Both the position numbers and the translations under genes were made by a program. Of a stretch of DNA of 64,000 nt, positions 37,600-52,200 are shown one piece after another. The notes under the pieces are model-generated. The model was not told the origin of the DNA and ran no database searches. It saw nothing but the letters and a program-made list of their open reading frames with translations. The DNA is taken from NCBI GenBank assembly GCA_037833965.1, contig AP031351.1, forward strand, positions 1,872,501 through 1,936,500. Direction: 5' to 3'. The DNA comes from Marchantia polymorpha subsp. ruderalis. Its lineage: Eukaryota; Streptophyta; Marchantiopsida; Marchantiales; Marchantiaceae. How positions within the stretch are numbered: the first letter of the stretch is position 1; each line of letters starts with the position of its first letter.

Positions 37600-40073
37600 G
37601 CAAATCTGTTGCCCCGATCCACCTTTCTTCGACCCTGTTGTAATGCTCTCTGATAATGTATCACTTCTGGATGCCTACTGACTATTCTCAAGAAACTCTA
37701 CTCTTGACAGTATGCTCCGGCGTGCACCAGCCAACTCTTCCTCAAAGAAAACTGGCCATGATTCAGCTGCGTTGGTGATCAAATCTTTGGCTATTGGTAC
37801 AATCTCCTCAAGCTTGGAGCTCGTATCAAGGCTTCCATCGTCCTCGTCTCAAGCGTCGCTTGTCCGCAGCTTCATTCATGTTGATTCGGATGACAACCAG
37901 ATATTCCGATTGAGAATTACAAAAACTCTGATCCAGCAAACTTTAGACACACAAGCACCAAAGTCAATAAAGTGTCATTCACATAGACACTTTTGCACAT
38001 GTGAATACATAGCTTTCAATGATCAACTCAAGAATGAATTGACACAAATAGAATCCCGAACAGTAATAGGCATGCGGAGGATCAGAAACGCAGCTGGAAA
38101 AAGCATGACCATCCTGACGACTGTTTCTCTTGATACTAACAGATTCACTGCAGTTTAGGATCAATACATACATATCAACCTCCAGACAAAACTTCAAAAT
38201 CTCCGACAACCCCGCCCAAGGAGGGAGAGAGCGAGCGAGCCAGGGAAGATTGAAAGCTATAATCCAAAAATAGGATCGGAGGAAGAGAAATCACAGAATC
38301 CTAAGCCATGATCCCAACATAGGAAGAAACTCAACAAACAGACAGGATGCTCGCGGGAAAGATGTTCGAAGAGACGTGACTCCTTTCATATCAAGAATAC
38401 ACACAGTTGATTCGGGAAAGAAATCAGAGCAGAGGCAACGGCGCCAGAGAGATTTTCGAGCCAAGCTTTTCCATTTCCACTCGTCGTTTCTTTTCCCAAT
38501 CATCGCAGCATCCTATACTATACTGAGTACACACCCGCGCACTGGCACCGTATCGAGTCAAGAGTGACCGCAGCGAGCTCAGACACACGACCGAGCGACT
38601 GACACAGACTTGAGTGATAATCATCATTGGCATCATCATCATCATCACAGGAAAGTGGTCAGTACAGAGCTGGACGCTCACCAGTGATCGAAATGAAGCT
38701 CAAGAAGCCCCGCGAGGATCTCCGTTCGAGCTGGAAAAACTTCCCCCACCGTCCACATAAAAAAACTGCGCGCAGCCGAACTCGCGAGCTTACTCCGGAC
38801 GGATTTTCAAGAAGCAGCAGCGGCAGGAGAAGGAGAGGAAGAGGAAGAAGATGAAGAGGATGACGGAACGGAGCAGAGCAGAGGGAGGAGCAGAGAAGAA
38901 CAGAGCAGTGGAAAGCAAGAAACCTTCTGACAGGAACACCGCACCCACTCTGGTCTGATCCCGTCTCGTGCTCGCCTGGCGCCCCCACTCACTCCACCCA
39001 CAAGAGGAAAGAGGCGAGCGGTGCTACGGACAGGAATCGAAGCGAAGGGGAGCGAGAGGAGCGAGGGGGACCGACCAGTAAGCCCAACGGCAGCTGGGAC
39101 GAGAGCTGCGGCTGCTGCTCAAGGCACGTAAACAGACAAGAAAAAGAGGAAATTTCAGTTCGGGCCAATGGGAGGCTTTGGACGCATCTTCATCTCCCGC
39201 TGGGCTGTAATGTGCTGTGCAGCAGCATCGGATTTTAAGACAAGCTTTGACGGGGCGGGGATGGAGGGGCGATGCACAAGAGCCAAAACGTATATGATCC
39301 CAGCCCAGCACAGCAACAGCACAGGAGCAGTTCAGTTCACTTCAGTTCACTTCAGTTCAGCTCAGCTCCGCTCAGAGCCGAGCTCAGCCCGGCCCAGCCC
39401 CGACCCAGCCCACTCAGGACACTCGACGATGAGCGCAACGAACGCAGAGAGCGAGCTGAAGAAGGTCCCGAACCAGACAGACAGGACAACAGTCACAACG
39501 AGCTCAGCTCAGATCAGCTGCTGCAGCTGCTGCTTGTTGCTTCCCTTGGGAGGGACTGAGGGACTGACTGACTGACGGACCGACTGACTGACCCACCGAG
39601 AGAGAGAGTGAGTGAGAGATGGCTCTGGAGTCTGGACAACAGTCACACAGGACAGAACTCCAAAAGCAGGCCAAGTTAAGTCAAGCCAAGCAAAGGCAAG
39701 AAAAGCAGAGGAGCGGAGAGCGGATGAGGTCAGATGAGATGGCTCCCCTACTCATAGCGGCAGCAAACCATTTGGCATGGTAGCTTCCAAACACCAAAAG
39801 TACCTGCTTGCTTTATTAAGCCCAGACCAGAGGGTCTACAGCTCTGGCACTAGCCCCAGTGTGGCGAACAAGTGTGATGTGTAAGGTAAGACCCGCGTGA
39901 TGTCCTTAAGCCTCTCCCCAGTCCCTCGGAGTCCCTCCTTCGGAATGGATGAGGACAGGACAGCACAGGACGCGACGCGGTCTTCATGGCCCTCATCCCA
40001 GGCGGGCAAGTACCCCTCCCCAACAGACATAATGTGATATGGTGGCTGCCCCTATATTATTCGATTCCATGCG

Positions 40074-40110
<37 letters not shown>

Positions 40111-40450
40111 CCACACTCTCGCACATATCTTCCGTTTCTCTTCGGATTCCAGCGCCGAGATTCTCTTCCCTTCTCTTCCTCTCACCCACAGGTTTCTCGT
40201 ATGCTCCCGTTCCTTCGTGCCAATTTTGACCCAAGAATTATTTACTGGCCTCGAATATTGTCACGGAAATCTTCGGGGTTGGGTGTTTGGGAAAGTATCC
40301 TTGATCTATGAGCAGTGGGGAATCAACCATCCATCTATCCATCATCCCTCCCTCCCTCCCTCCCTCCCACTGACTTCTTTGCTTGCCCTTGTGCTGTTTC
40401 TGCAGCCTTGCCATTGACATTGCAAGGGGAGGGCATACGGATAGTGTGAT
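37600..40450 (-). promoter_or_regulatory. Presumed upstream region of the TCHQD gene
   Basis: GC content rises between 38.2 and 40.4 kb, and simple repeats are dense: ATC units near 38630-38650, GAG/AGG tracts near 38820-38900, a degenerate TTCAGTTCAC array at about 39328-39375, GACT units near 39560-39590, a long CT run at 40077-40112 and CTCC units near 40347-40368. No coding domain is visible on either strand. Which part is leader and which is promoter cannot be decided by reading. Confidence 0.35.
40077..40112. repeat. CT/GA microsatellite
   Basis: A CT dinucleotide run with one CCC interruption; the longest such tract in the window. Confidence 0.9.
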
Positions 40451-43400
40451 TCGATTAGTGCGAGATTTATATAAAAACTCTGATCTCGTGTGATGTCATT
40501 TCCGAGGGGGTTAATTTTTGTATCATGTCAGCGGCTGGTAGAGCATCAACTCAGTTCTGGTGTGCTGGAGGAGCCTCCTCCCTTGCGTCCTTCCAACGTT
40601 GCTGTTGTTTATTGTGGAGCATGATGCAGATTGTCAAACATAAATCAACGACACTTTGCAGCCTTGATTGAGAGTTTGTTCCGATGCGAGAGAATCGGTT
40701 CGTGTGAGGCGGGTTACCGCACTTATCATCATTCCAGCACTCATCATCATCATTCCTCGTCCAGCGCTTTAATTCTTCTCATTTGCTTTAATTTGCGCTG
40801 CTCTGGCAAATTGTGGACTGTGGACGGACGATATGAGTTTGACTTTTACCACATTCTGTCCCATTCAGTTTACATGCACCTGCAGTTGCACTGCGACCTT
40901 TGTACATTTCTTCCAATGAGACAAAATTAAGGAAGTGAGTCGCTGATGTGAGTTCGCCAACATCTTCCCCAATCCAGGCTTATAAAATACAATGACTTGG
41001 AAAAATACATTAGTTGATGCTCTTCGGGAGGAATGTGAATTTTCGTTTTCTCATAATTTTGCCCATTCTGTCGTTTACCTGAGATCCCAAAACCTTGATG
41101 GCATTTCATTTTTTATAGTAGTGATGTGAAACATATTTTCCGAAAAATCTATGTGTCTTACATTAGGAACACTATTTCTGATTTTAAAAATCCCACCTGA
41201 ATATTATGTCATTTCCTTTGAACTCCGCCATTTCAGTTGGATAACAATGTGTTTTGGTTGAAAATTTCGAACTTTTTAACTTAATCAGACTTTGCGTTAA
41301 GCATACTGCAGATATTTTACTGTTAGTCTATTTGTCAATAAATTAGATAAATTGAAATAGATGACAAGCCGAGCTACATTCTCATCTTTGATGCTTTAGA
41401 TATGTATTTTACTTCCGTTTGAAGTATTTCATTCAAGTTTTGTTGATTAAAGGGACTAGTATAATCAACCCTCCATATAATCATGACTGGAATAATAATT
41501 TAATCATTACTAACCATTATTTATTTATTTATTTATTTATTGGTGAAAACTCTTTAAAGACATGAGCCATGTGTATACGGCAACAGTACAAAGTAATTGA
41601 ACTGTTGACGCGATCACTGTTGATCAGTTGCCTCGTCTACATTTTAATCTTCTCCATGATCTTTGAGCAAGTACTAAATCCTCCACTAGCTAGAGCTAGC
41701 TATATAAGATGGAGTCTCACATATACATTTAGTACCATGACAAAAATTTTGTACCATAGCCAATATCGCTATAACAAATTCTTGGATTTTATTACCCTAA
41801 GTAAGGTATATTAAATAAGCGCAAATTTAAGTAATTAGTGGTGTCTACAGCTGAGTAGTCACTTGGCTACCGTTTTAGTCGCCATATAATCGTTTATTGC
41901 AATGTCTTAAGTTGAAAATTAGTTTCTTAAGTAGTTTGTGTATGTATCATTGCATCTTGTTATTTGACTGTGCAAATTTCAATTGCAAAGCAATAATAAT
42001 TTACATCTTGATGTATTCCTAAGATATCCCAATCTTATTAAAATGTATTCACACAGCTGGAAAATCCGATGATAAATTTGAAGTAGAAACCCCACAATAT
42101 ATGAAAATTTCTTTTCCAATAAGAACTTTCGTGAGTAGACATTGGATGTAAAACCCGAGAGAGTTTACCGATGCTTCGAAGAGTTGTCACGAGGGGAGCA
42201 CAGTTTTACGCAATGTCATTGAAAGGGATTCCGTTGCTAATCAAGACCTAAATGCAATCAAAGAACATAATCAGTCATAGAACAATTGAAGAGAAAGTGA
42301 GATGGAGACCATGCTATCGGTATGTGACGAAAGAACAAAGTTAAAACAAAGGGAGAGAGGAAAGATTCGAGAAAAAATAATTGAAGGTGGGACGAGAGAA
42401 GCAACTTACGCCATGTATATTAGATTAGTGGTGACTGTTTAGCCGACTTGTCTGCAGACTACTATTACATTACATTTTCCTCTGGGAAGTGTAAAATTCG
42501 TCATTCCTTCAATCATCACGAATTGCAAATCTTCAGTTTCAAGAAAAGTGTATGGGAATGGTATGATTTATCTTTTGCTAAATGGGAAAGTGGAGAGGTA
42601 AAAAAAATGGAATCTGAGTTGTGAGTGGTTTTCTTTTGTGCAGAATTTTGTACTTTTGGGATGTAAACTCTCACTCGTTCTTATGGTAGAGAAATGTAAA
42701 CTTAATACAAACCGTGCTAGAATCCATGATTTATCCTTTAAAAAGAAACATAAAAGATGATGAAGTTTAAGTATCCCATCTTGATAGTAGCTTTTTGAGC
42801 TCAATCAACAAAACATTGATCTTACATAAAGATGCACTATGCAATATAGCTACTTCCGCCATACCAAACCATACGAATGAAATTCCAGGAGGAGATAAAT
42901 CAGGTGGTTTATATAATCCAACCATTTCCACATTTGCAAACTCTTCTATTAATTTTTCTCAAAGTTTTGAATAATTTCTTTTTTATTCTCGATCATCAGG
43001 TACTTAATGTACTGCCTCACTTTGAAATCTTTTGGAATTTTTTTTTGAGGCAATCAGTAATACAAAATGAATGCACCTTATCATGTTGAAAATGCTAAAG
43101 CCTTCATCAAACTCCATAATGTTTATACTCACAAGAAAATCCAAACTTTGACCCAACATGTTTATCATACATTAAAACTCTATTTTGAAAATTGATGTAG
43201 AGAGATGTGGTGGTTTTCACTTGTATGTGTTCATTACATAATTATCACTAATTGCTAACAAACATCTGCATTGTGTGAATGTGGAAACTAATTTAGTAAC
43301 ATCTATTTTATTGATGCATGCTCAATCATGAAACAAGAAAATTATATTAAGTCATTTTCCAATATTTTATTCAAAATAATTATTTCTAGTATAAGCCAGG

Positions 43401-45536
43401 AAAAAAATTTCACTCACAGAGTTCAATTACTGTCATTTTGTCATTTTTCCATCAGCTCACATGAAACAAATTCTCCACAACGGTCTTAATTTAACACATG
43501 TGATATCAAAACTTTTAATGAATCCACACCAATCTAAGTTGTGTACAATATAGTCTTGTTGTAATCCTTAGTGATTTATTTCAATGAGCAAGAAGCATTT
43601 GAAAGCACCAAAGGTGATTTTCAGATTTCATGGCATTGGTTGGCTCAAGTTTTTTTTATTTCTCTTATTGCAAAAATTGATCTTGTAAAATCTTGGTGCT
43701 GTGAATGTAGGTTTGATCCATTTATCTCACTTCCAAACGAGTGTAACATACATGCTAGTTATTTCTATCCTCGATGAATCTTGAATGATGGGCAACTAGA
43801 TATCTAATAAATATGAATAAAAATAGTGAAAAAAAATCATAATACGATTTATAAAAATAATAATTTTCGTTCAGATCAAACAGCGAGTCATCTTTTCATC
43901 TCTTTGCTCATAAATTCAAATTTTCACGGTAAAATATTTATTCTAATTAAATGCAGAGTCACAATAGATATGTATTAAAACCTTTTTCTGCATTTTCATT
44001 CCAAGATCTTAAACATCATGTTATTTTTATTTCAAAACTTGATCCTGTGATTTTTGGTACTTTTATCCAGCACATAAGTTTCCAATTTCATCTCTTATCC
44101 TCAAGTATTATACTAAGATGTTAATTTTTTTAACACATGAAAATTATCATATGGTTTTAATATTTATTAATTTTCCTTAAGCATATACTGGAACATCAAA
44201 AAATATTCAAAATTGATCTTTTTCGTAAATTTTTTGTAAACAAATCCTAGACTTTTCTTTTCTAAAAGAGTAAACTTATATTCTTTTAAAAATTTTGAAG
44301 ATCATGTGTTTTTTAGAATTTTCTTTGGACGTTCTAAAATTATCCTCCTACATCTGTTATTTCTGAAAATTTGTATGATTAGAATTAGCATTGTGAAAGA
44401 AATTTGGAAAAATGTTCACCGATTACCTTCTCATTCTAATCATTTCCATGCCAATATTGCTCCGATTTTTCTAGGCTAGAATTAAATCTTAGATTAAAAA
44501 TTTGCAATAGAAAGATAATCACCTCCAAAATTTCACTAGCCAAATTTTTTGTTTGACTCTGGTATTTAAGGATAATCGTTTACTTTCAACTCTCTTATGT
44601 GAGACATTATTTGTATAGTGTGAATTATTTTTGTCCAAGTTATTTCATTTAAAATGTAGGTTAGACAAAATATATATTAAAAGGAAAAATGAAATGAAAT
44701 AGTATGCATAAGAAAAAAAATTGAAGGAGAAAGAAATAAAAATTAGATGCAAACAATTATTATTGTTATCGAATTGTATGTTATTTCTTCATCGATAAAT
44801 TTACATTTTTTTCAAGAAATAAATCATGAAATCAAGGATATTTTTGAACACATCATTTGATCTATTATCAATTTGAAGTAAGTCATCAAATCAATGTCAT
44901 AGATATCACTCCAAGTTGCAAGTAAGTATTAATGTTTTGACAACAAAAAGATTTAAACTTGTACTCCAAACATATAATATCAAGCTTGGTAGTCAACCAA
45001 TGTAATGCATGTTTAAGTTTATCTATATGGTTTATAAATCTTAACCCTTTCAACAAAGTGGAACACACCATACGGCATAGCCAAAGCAATAGAAATGAAA
45101 TTCTTTGTAATGAACCATGACAAACAAGAATCCAACGAAGGTATATTTTTCTCAGGTTTTGGCATCACAATGAAAACCAATTACGATCATGTATGAAAAG
45201 TGATGGTGACAGAAGAAGGAATAAATTAATAGATGTATTAAAGAGGTAATACAAAAGAAAGTCCTCTATAAAGCTCCAACAGACTTCTTAACATCTCTAT
45301 CATTATATTCATGTGAGACTTAGTTCCAAACGTTGTCAACTTCTTAGCGTGTAGTATCTAAATTGGTGAGGAAAATATGATATTTGAAATATGTATTGAG
45401 TTGCATGACAGCAGTTAACTAAAACATATGAAAACAATTGATCTTATACCTTCGGTGTCATTCTCCATGAAGATAAGCCTACTAGTAACAAGCACTAAAC
45501 ATGGTGCTAATGAGACATTGGAATGTGATACTATAT
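40450..45536. other. AT-rich gene desert
   Basis: AT-rich DNA with only short open frames and no recognised domain. An ATTT tetranucleotide array lies at about 41517-41541. A TATATAAAA site at about 40468-40476 lies just after the GC-rich block, but nothing recognisable follows it on the plus strand. Confidence 0.5.
41517..41541. repeat. ATTT tetranucleotide microsatellite
   Basis: About six tandem units of the tetranucleotide. Confidence 0.85.
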
Positions 45537-46080
45537 CTATGGAGATCCCAAGAACGAGGAATCTGGGAAAGCGAAGGGAGACGTAACGGGTTTGTGGATC
45601 CGAGTTTCATGGAACATCTGGACTTTGGGATGTTGGGGGGAACTAACGCATGATGTGGCCCCTGGTACAGTCTTACTGGCCCTCTTTATGGGAAAGACTG
45701 GACGTCGACTCGACAATGTTTGCTTGTCGAGTGGCAGTCGCTCCATGTCAGCGCGAGCATGCATGCGCCGCTCGCTCGCTGCTGGTAGGGCTCAAATCGG
45801 GCCAACATTTCGGTGTTTGTCAGGCGGCGCCGATTCCTCGAAGTGGAGTTTTTCTCGCACCGCCTCCTTTGGATCATGGCCAGTGGGTCGCCAGGTCCAC
45901 ATCTTCCGCCCTGATTGATACTCTCATGTCTTGGACGATGGCCCCCACAAGTCTCCGAACAATGAGCTCTAAGTCGACCGACTTCGATCCATCTCCCAAC
46001 TGCATGTCCTGCTGCGTTCTCGTGCCGATTGGTCGTGTGTGTTTGGAACGTTGAGGCTTGTGGAGGAAGTCCATGAGATC
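45537..46080 (-). pseudogene. GC-rich coding-like relic, family unknown
   Basis: An abruptly GC-rich block lies in AT-rich surroundings. Read on the minus strand, it gives protein-like segments with charged, ordered composition: SVDLELIVRRLVGAIVQ then MRVSIRAEDVDLATHWP, continuing after a frame change as DPKEAVREKLHFEESAPP, and then a third frame to about 45537. Frame breaks and stops separate the pieces. This is what a decayed gene or transposon open frame looks like, but I cannot name the family. Opposing plus-strand frames of up to 134 codons exist, and compositional chance is an alternative. Confidence 0.25.
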
Positions 46081-48910
46081 AGACCTTTACACTGCAGTTT
46101 AAAACTGTTGTACATACGGAACAAGAGAAAATATGTTATAGTAGCGCAAGTTAGGGCTACATATGAGATGGATCGTACCCTGAGATGTGAATGGCCGCGC
46201 GCGTTGTAAGGACAAGAATTGGGCATATGGACATGCATCGAAATCGGAGGAAAGTATTTTGGCGAGCACTCCTTGATACTACAATCCGTGATCAAAAAGT
46301 CTATGCATGAGAACAGCTAACGTCATACATGCCCCCCAATTCAAATCAGAATCATACTTTCACACGCTAACTCCCTTCACGAGCGACACCGCAACTGACT
46401 TTCATAAGAATACTGCATCTGCACAGTGGGTCTAATTTTTTCCAATAATCTGGAGTACACCAAGTCACCAGGAGGATCTAGAAGGTCTACGTAAGGCAAT
46501 CCTAATCTCCTGAAGAGGACAAAGGCTGTGAAGGAAGTACAGATTGAATGTTCGTAGAGTACAAAGGTCGCTATGCCTTTCATGACATGGTAATGTAGCG
46601 CCGGAAGGTGAAAGAAGGGACAATGATGGGGTCCCAAAGTGCGCCCGAGTCAATGAGTCTAGGCTCCTCCATAGAGCAAGGTTGCAACTCCAACTGCCCC
46701 AAATCAATGTAATTTATTCATCGATACTCGAGGCTGTCGATTTGATACCCTGTTAGTGAGGCCTGGGCTTGTCCTTACGCCCCAAGGTTTCGTATCGGCT
46801 TTCGTTCCTGCCTGTGTTTCCGATGTTTTTTAATTCCTTGTTTGTTTCACCTGAAGGCCCAGTGCCATACTTCCCAAGGCGACCCAAATTTGGCACGACG
46901 ATGAGCCAAATACAGATTCGAATGTGCGAGAGAAGAGAAGCCACCTCCCTTCCGTCGATGGTGACCACGTGCCGAGGGCATTATAACAACACTTGCAACG
47001 ATGACAGACGCAGGAGCATGCGCCGTGAAATTAGTTTCACTGCAAACGATGGCGAACCCAATGAAGGAACGAAGGAACGAAGGTACCGCGCAAAGGAACC
47101 CAAATCAGAAACCGGTCAAGAAAAGTTCCTTAGCACCCCTACGGCTGGCTGGCTGCCTGCCTTGCTGACGAGCTGCAGTACCGGCACGCCCGTTGCATGT
47201 CATCCTAAATTTAGACTCCTTTCTATCCTTCTCCAGCAAGCATCCACTGCCAACATTTGAACCTGCCGACGGACCAACAAGTGCCCTAGTCACACTACCT
47301 ATCCTACCACTGAAGATTAATTATTATTTGACATTTTATATTACTGGGACGTGGTTATCAATTCTTATTATCCCATTCTTTTTCCTACCAGAAGATACTA
47401 GTTTAACTAAGTTTCGTGATTTCCAGTCGCTACACGTTTGTTCCTTAGGAATCCTATCGAGCTGACTAGCTATCTGCGCTGCCAGCCTCACGGAATCCAC
47501 CAAACAGCATTTATTTCGTTCGAGTCATGTATTTTCTTGTATCTGCATTTAATGGCATGCGCCTCTGTTCTTCTTTGTTTTACAAGAGAAACGAACGAAG
47601 TGGATGCGGTTGTGATACGTTTGGAATTTAGCCCCAGGTTTCCTTTTATTAATTATTTATGGGATCTTCCCATGCTTTTCACTTATCTACTTAGACTTCG
47701 GCACATATGGTGTTTGTTCAATAAAGTGTCATGGATTATGGAACAGCTATCTTGCTATAAATATAAACCTTCAGGTGTACGACTTTCCAGAGGGACTGCG
47801 CAAAGAAACTAGGGCTTATTGTTTTCTCTAAAAAATTTGATTAACGAAAACGAGACCACACTTTAAAGACTTTTTGTATGCGATGATGGGCAAGCACTCC
47901 TCTTCTAGAGATTCTGCTTGTCGAGGGAGAAGACACGAGATGCTTGAACCGAAAGTATGTCAAGTTGTTCAAATTAGAAAGTGCTCAACCTTATGGCATC
48001 CAGCACTTTAAAATGCCTTTTCCTCCTTTGCGTTCCTTCTTTATTTCAATTCCTTGACAAACTTGTTCCGTGTACGCTTCTAGAGGGGATTTCATGTGGC
48101 CACTACTCTCTCTCTCTCTCTCGCCTGTATTGTGGGGCATAATGGACCTTTATCATGTGCAGAGTATATTGTTGCTGACCTTCATAGGCAGATGACACAT
48201 TGTTCGTAAGACATGTGTGTATAAAAGTGGCATAGAAGGGTTGTTCTCATCTGTCTCACTCTATGTTTGCCTTTGCCTTTGCCTTTCTCTTCTTCGGTCA
48301 AATTTATTGTGCTCCTTCATTTTCCCTTCGTTGACCTCACAGAAAAGCTAACATATTATTTTTTAGTAAGCATGGACCCAAGGAATCATAGAAGGTAATT
48401 GAAAATACCAATTTACTAGTTTCCACTTACACGAAAATCCTGTATCAGTTACTTGAGTGACCAAGTTTATTTGAGCCTCATATATTCCGATATTATTTAC
48501 ATTTGTCACTTATATGACTATTTTGTAGATATATACTGTAATTTATCTCATGAAGAATTATTCAGTGTCTGGTAGATCCTGAATCTCCTCCTGATGCAAC
48601 AAGGGGGACAAGTAAAAATGTCAAAAGAATGGAGATAGACCATCAAGGCTTACACATATGACACCAAATAGATAACATGGCTAGGTCCTCATAGGACCAA
48701 AATGTACTGTTGTCCACGTCCACCTAAGATATTTGAATAACCTATTTACAAAAAGTAGTAACATTCGAGGAATTATCATTTAACGTGATTCAATTAAGAC
48801 TACAAATGAATTGAAGGATATAGATTCTTTATATAGATTCGCAAGAAAAATTTTTATTTTTTCAAACTTGAGTGCCAAATGACTCAACAAATATTTCATG
48901 AAAGGATTTT
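46081..48910. other. No recognised gene
   Basis: Mixed-composition DNA with short frames. A CT run lies at about 48104-48123. A TATAAAAG site lies at 48220-48227, followed 35 bases later by an ATG whose 23-codon frame (48263-48334) starts with alternating Phe and Ala from a TTTGCC repeat. Nothing else supports a gene. Confidence 0.4.
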
Positions 48911-49256
48911 TTTAAGTAAAGAATGAAAATCTTAATTGAAACAGTATACCTGCTAAAAGTCTAATCATTATGATTATTGAAATGCACATGTTTGAATATC
49001 TTTTGATTTTTACTTACATTTTTTAACTTCACTATAATGTGTTCTATGTTAGTGACTTATTTTTCATTCAACCTAATCATTTTAAGTAAAGAATGAAAAT
49101 CTTAATTGAAACAGTATACCTGCTAAAAGTCTAATCATTATGATTATTGAAATGCACATGTTTGAATATCTTTTGATTTTTACTTACATTTTTTAACTTC
49201 ACTATAATGTGTTCTATGTTAGTGACTTATTTTTCATTCAACCTAATCATTTTAAG
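48911..49256. repeat. Perfect 170-bp tandem duplication
   Basis: Bases 48911-49080 are repeated without visible difference at 49081-49250, and six further bases (TTTAAG) begin a third unit before divergence. The unit is AT-rich and carries no gene. Full identity in otherwise decayed DNA implies a recent duplication or an assembly join error. Confidence 0.9.
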
Positions 49257-52200
49257 AAATTCCATACGAGTTAGAGTTAATAATGCAACTTCCGTTTTAA
49301 TTTTATTTGATAATATATTTATTCATTTATTTATAAAATGTGAAAAAGACTTGAATTATCTCATTAACATACTTCTATTGATGAACCATGTATTAATTCA
49401 GTCTGATCATCTACTTGTGTTTTATATCTCGGAATGAATGTCTGTTTGCTCGTGCAAATGATCATAGCAATTGATATGAGAGTCATGCATTGCAAGGTTA
49501 CCTTTGCAGTTGATGCAAATGCTAACTAGTGAGTTCACAAAAATCTCCAACAAGCAAACAGACCCTTGACCTCATGATTTTCACTTCATGCATAATTAAA
49601 AGGAGAGCTTAAGATCGTGACTACTGTGAAAGTTCTGGGTTTTATGATAGATACAACGCATGCAAACGGAAGCGGCAAGACTTCAACATGTGTCAAAGAG
49701 ATGATATTGCGGATGCAAAATCTTTAGGCCGAGTATTGTGGTTTGTGAGGCTGGAATTCATAGGCAGAAAGAGCTTTGCAAAAATAGAGATTTGTTCTTT
49801 CTCATCCAAGTTTGATGCTTAGTTAGAAAGAGTAAGGAGAGCAATTTGATGTCTTGTGAATCTGGTAGGGGTTTTGTTCTTCATTAAGAGTTTTGACGAT
49901 TTTTGGTTTTTTGTCTCCGCCGTGTTTATTTTTCTGTCTGAAAATCAAACAAACAGATAGACAGATCGCAGGAGCAAAGGAGGAAAAAAATTGTCTGAAG
50001 AGAAACCGTGTGAGATGAAAGCCATTGTGGCAAATGCTAACATGTAGAATTTGAATTGGATTTTGACTATTGTGCTCTAACATGCTCAAGCTTGATTTGG
50101 AGGAAATGTTTTTTGAGTTCGACCCTACGAGAAGAGAGATATGAGACGAGACTAGAACCAACAATACCTAAATCAGGGAGTGCAAGCTCATACTTCATGC
50201 AATGATTGTTTTCAAATGTGATGTTCAATTTAGCAAATAGAGCGTTAGCTTATATGTCATGGATGAACTATGATGGACGTAAAACATGATTTAATTGTCA
50301 CACAGATTGAAAGCGTTAAAAACACTATGATTAAATTCATACACATATATGAAATTTGAATTGAATGTTCGTGAATGACACGGCATGAGGTTTGAGAGTG
50401 CAATACGTATAACTTTAAAATATGGATCAATTTGTTTATATATACCGCATATACAGTATATATATAAAAAGGTACTTTTGATACTTAGTAGAAACCAAAG
50501 TATCAATTTTGAGCGCTGTAGTCATGAGATGGAAAAAACCATGCTTAATCAAAATTTGAGGAGTATTATTGAAATAAAGAAAATCAAATATGGTCAATTT
50601 GCAAATGTATACAATTTGTTGGATGTAAATTGAAAAATATTTCAGATTTGTATATAAATCTGACCTACAGAGCTATTTAGAATAAAAAATCAAAACCTAA
50701 ATTTGAAGCTATATAAATTTTAAATGTGTTCTCAAATGTGTCAAATGAGAGTTTAAGAGTGAAAGAAGTTAAGTAGTTTGATCTAAAAGACATTTGAACT
50801 ATGTTTAGGCCATCTAACTAGGAAAGCAAAGTCCAAAGACTAAGTAAAGAGGTATGATAGTGCAACATGAAGCCACCAAGTCTAGCATAGTACTATTTTT
50901 TTGTTATCATTTAAATTTAAATAAAATTTCACATTGCTGTTGTTTCCAATTTTCATTCAATATCAATTGTTAATATTCAAGGAGTAAGACAGAATTAAAT
51001 CACTTTTTTTTTTAATTTTTCGTTTGGATCAATATGTGAAAACTTTGGTTTCAACACACTTATGTGTTAAAACCATGGAAGAGGGAAAAAGGAAGAAATT
51101 AATTAGAAAAATGTCTAAAACATTCTAACACATTAATGTTTTTGCTCGATATTCACATACTATTCATCTTTTTAAAAAGTTTTGTGTGAAACGTAGCCAC
51201 GTAAATGTTTTGAATTTATGTATTTATTGGTTTCCATAAATCGGACACTAGATTGTTAGTTTGTAGAATAGTCCGGATTGCAAGAAGTCAATCTATGTAT
51301 AATTCAAGCATGTACTAGGATAAGATACTCTCTTGATTAGACCTATGAACAATTGGATCAAGCCATATATTAGGATTTTATCTGAAAATCATGAAATTTG
51401 GTAAATTTCTTTCAAAAGTAATATATATATATATATATATATATGTTACAATTCATATGTTGATTAGGATATTTAAACAAAATATGTATTAGATAAATGA
51501 AATTACAACACTTCTTATGTATCATAGTAGTAAATGTACATTTAAAAATCATATTTGCTTGAAAAAGTTAAATGTAGTAGAATTCATATGTTTATGAACA
51601 ATTCATTTTAACTCTATATAAATCAGTCAGAGTTTTCAGTTTAGCATTTAAACTATTGATATACGTAAACTTTTTGAGATAAGCACATATTCTGTAAGAT
51701 AGTGATATGAATGCTTACAAAAAAATAATTTAATATTAAATCCATTTTTTTGCACATATTAAAAATACAGATTCAAATCTAAATTTATTTCTTAAATTTT
51801 CAATATAAAAACTCATAAATATAAACGTTTTTTAAAAATATGAAGGAAACGTTTTTTACTATGAAATTTCCTGTTAAAAAATCAGAATATATTCAAATAT
51901 ACAATATAAATGAAAACTGAGGAAAATTTTTAAAAATTGCTAAAAATATATTATAAAATTCATAAAGATATAATTTTTTTAAAAAAAATAAAATTCATAA
52001 TTTTCTTCATTTTGATTTTTTATATAATTTTTTTTTGATATTCGATAACATATAATTTTTTTGATATAACAGTTATATTAAGAAATTCTTACAAAAAATT
52101 TTAAAAATTTTATTTCAATAACAACAAGATAAGTTTGTTGTGATTATGATTAATTTGATGCATAAATTCAAGTTTCAATGATCTGAATTTATAAGGATAA

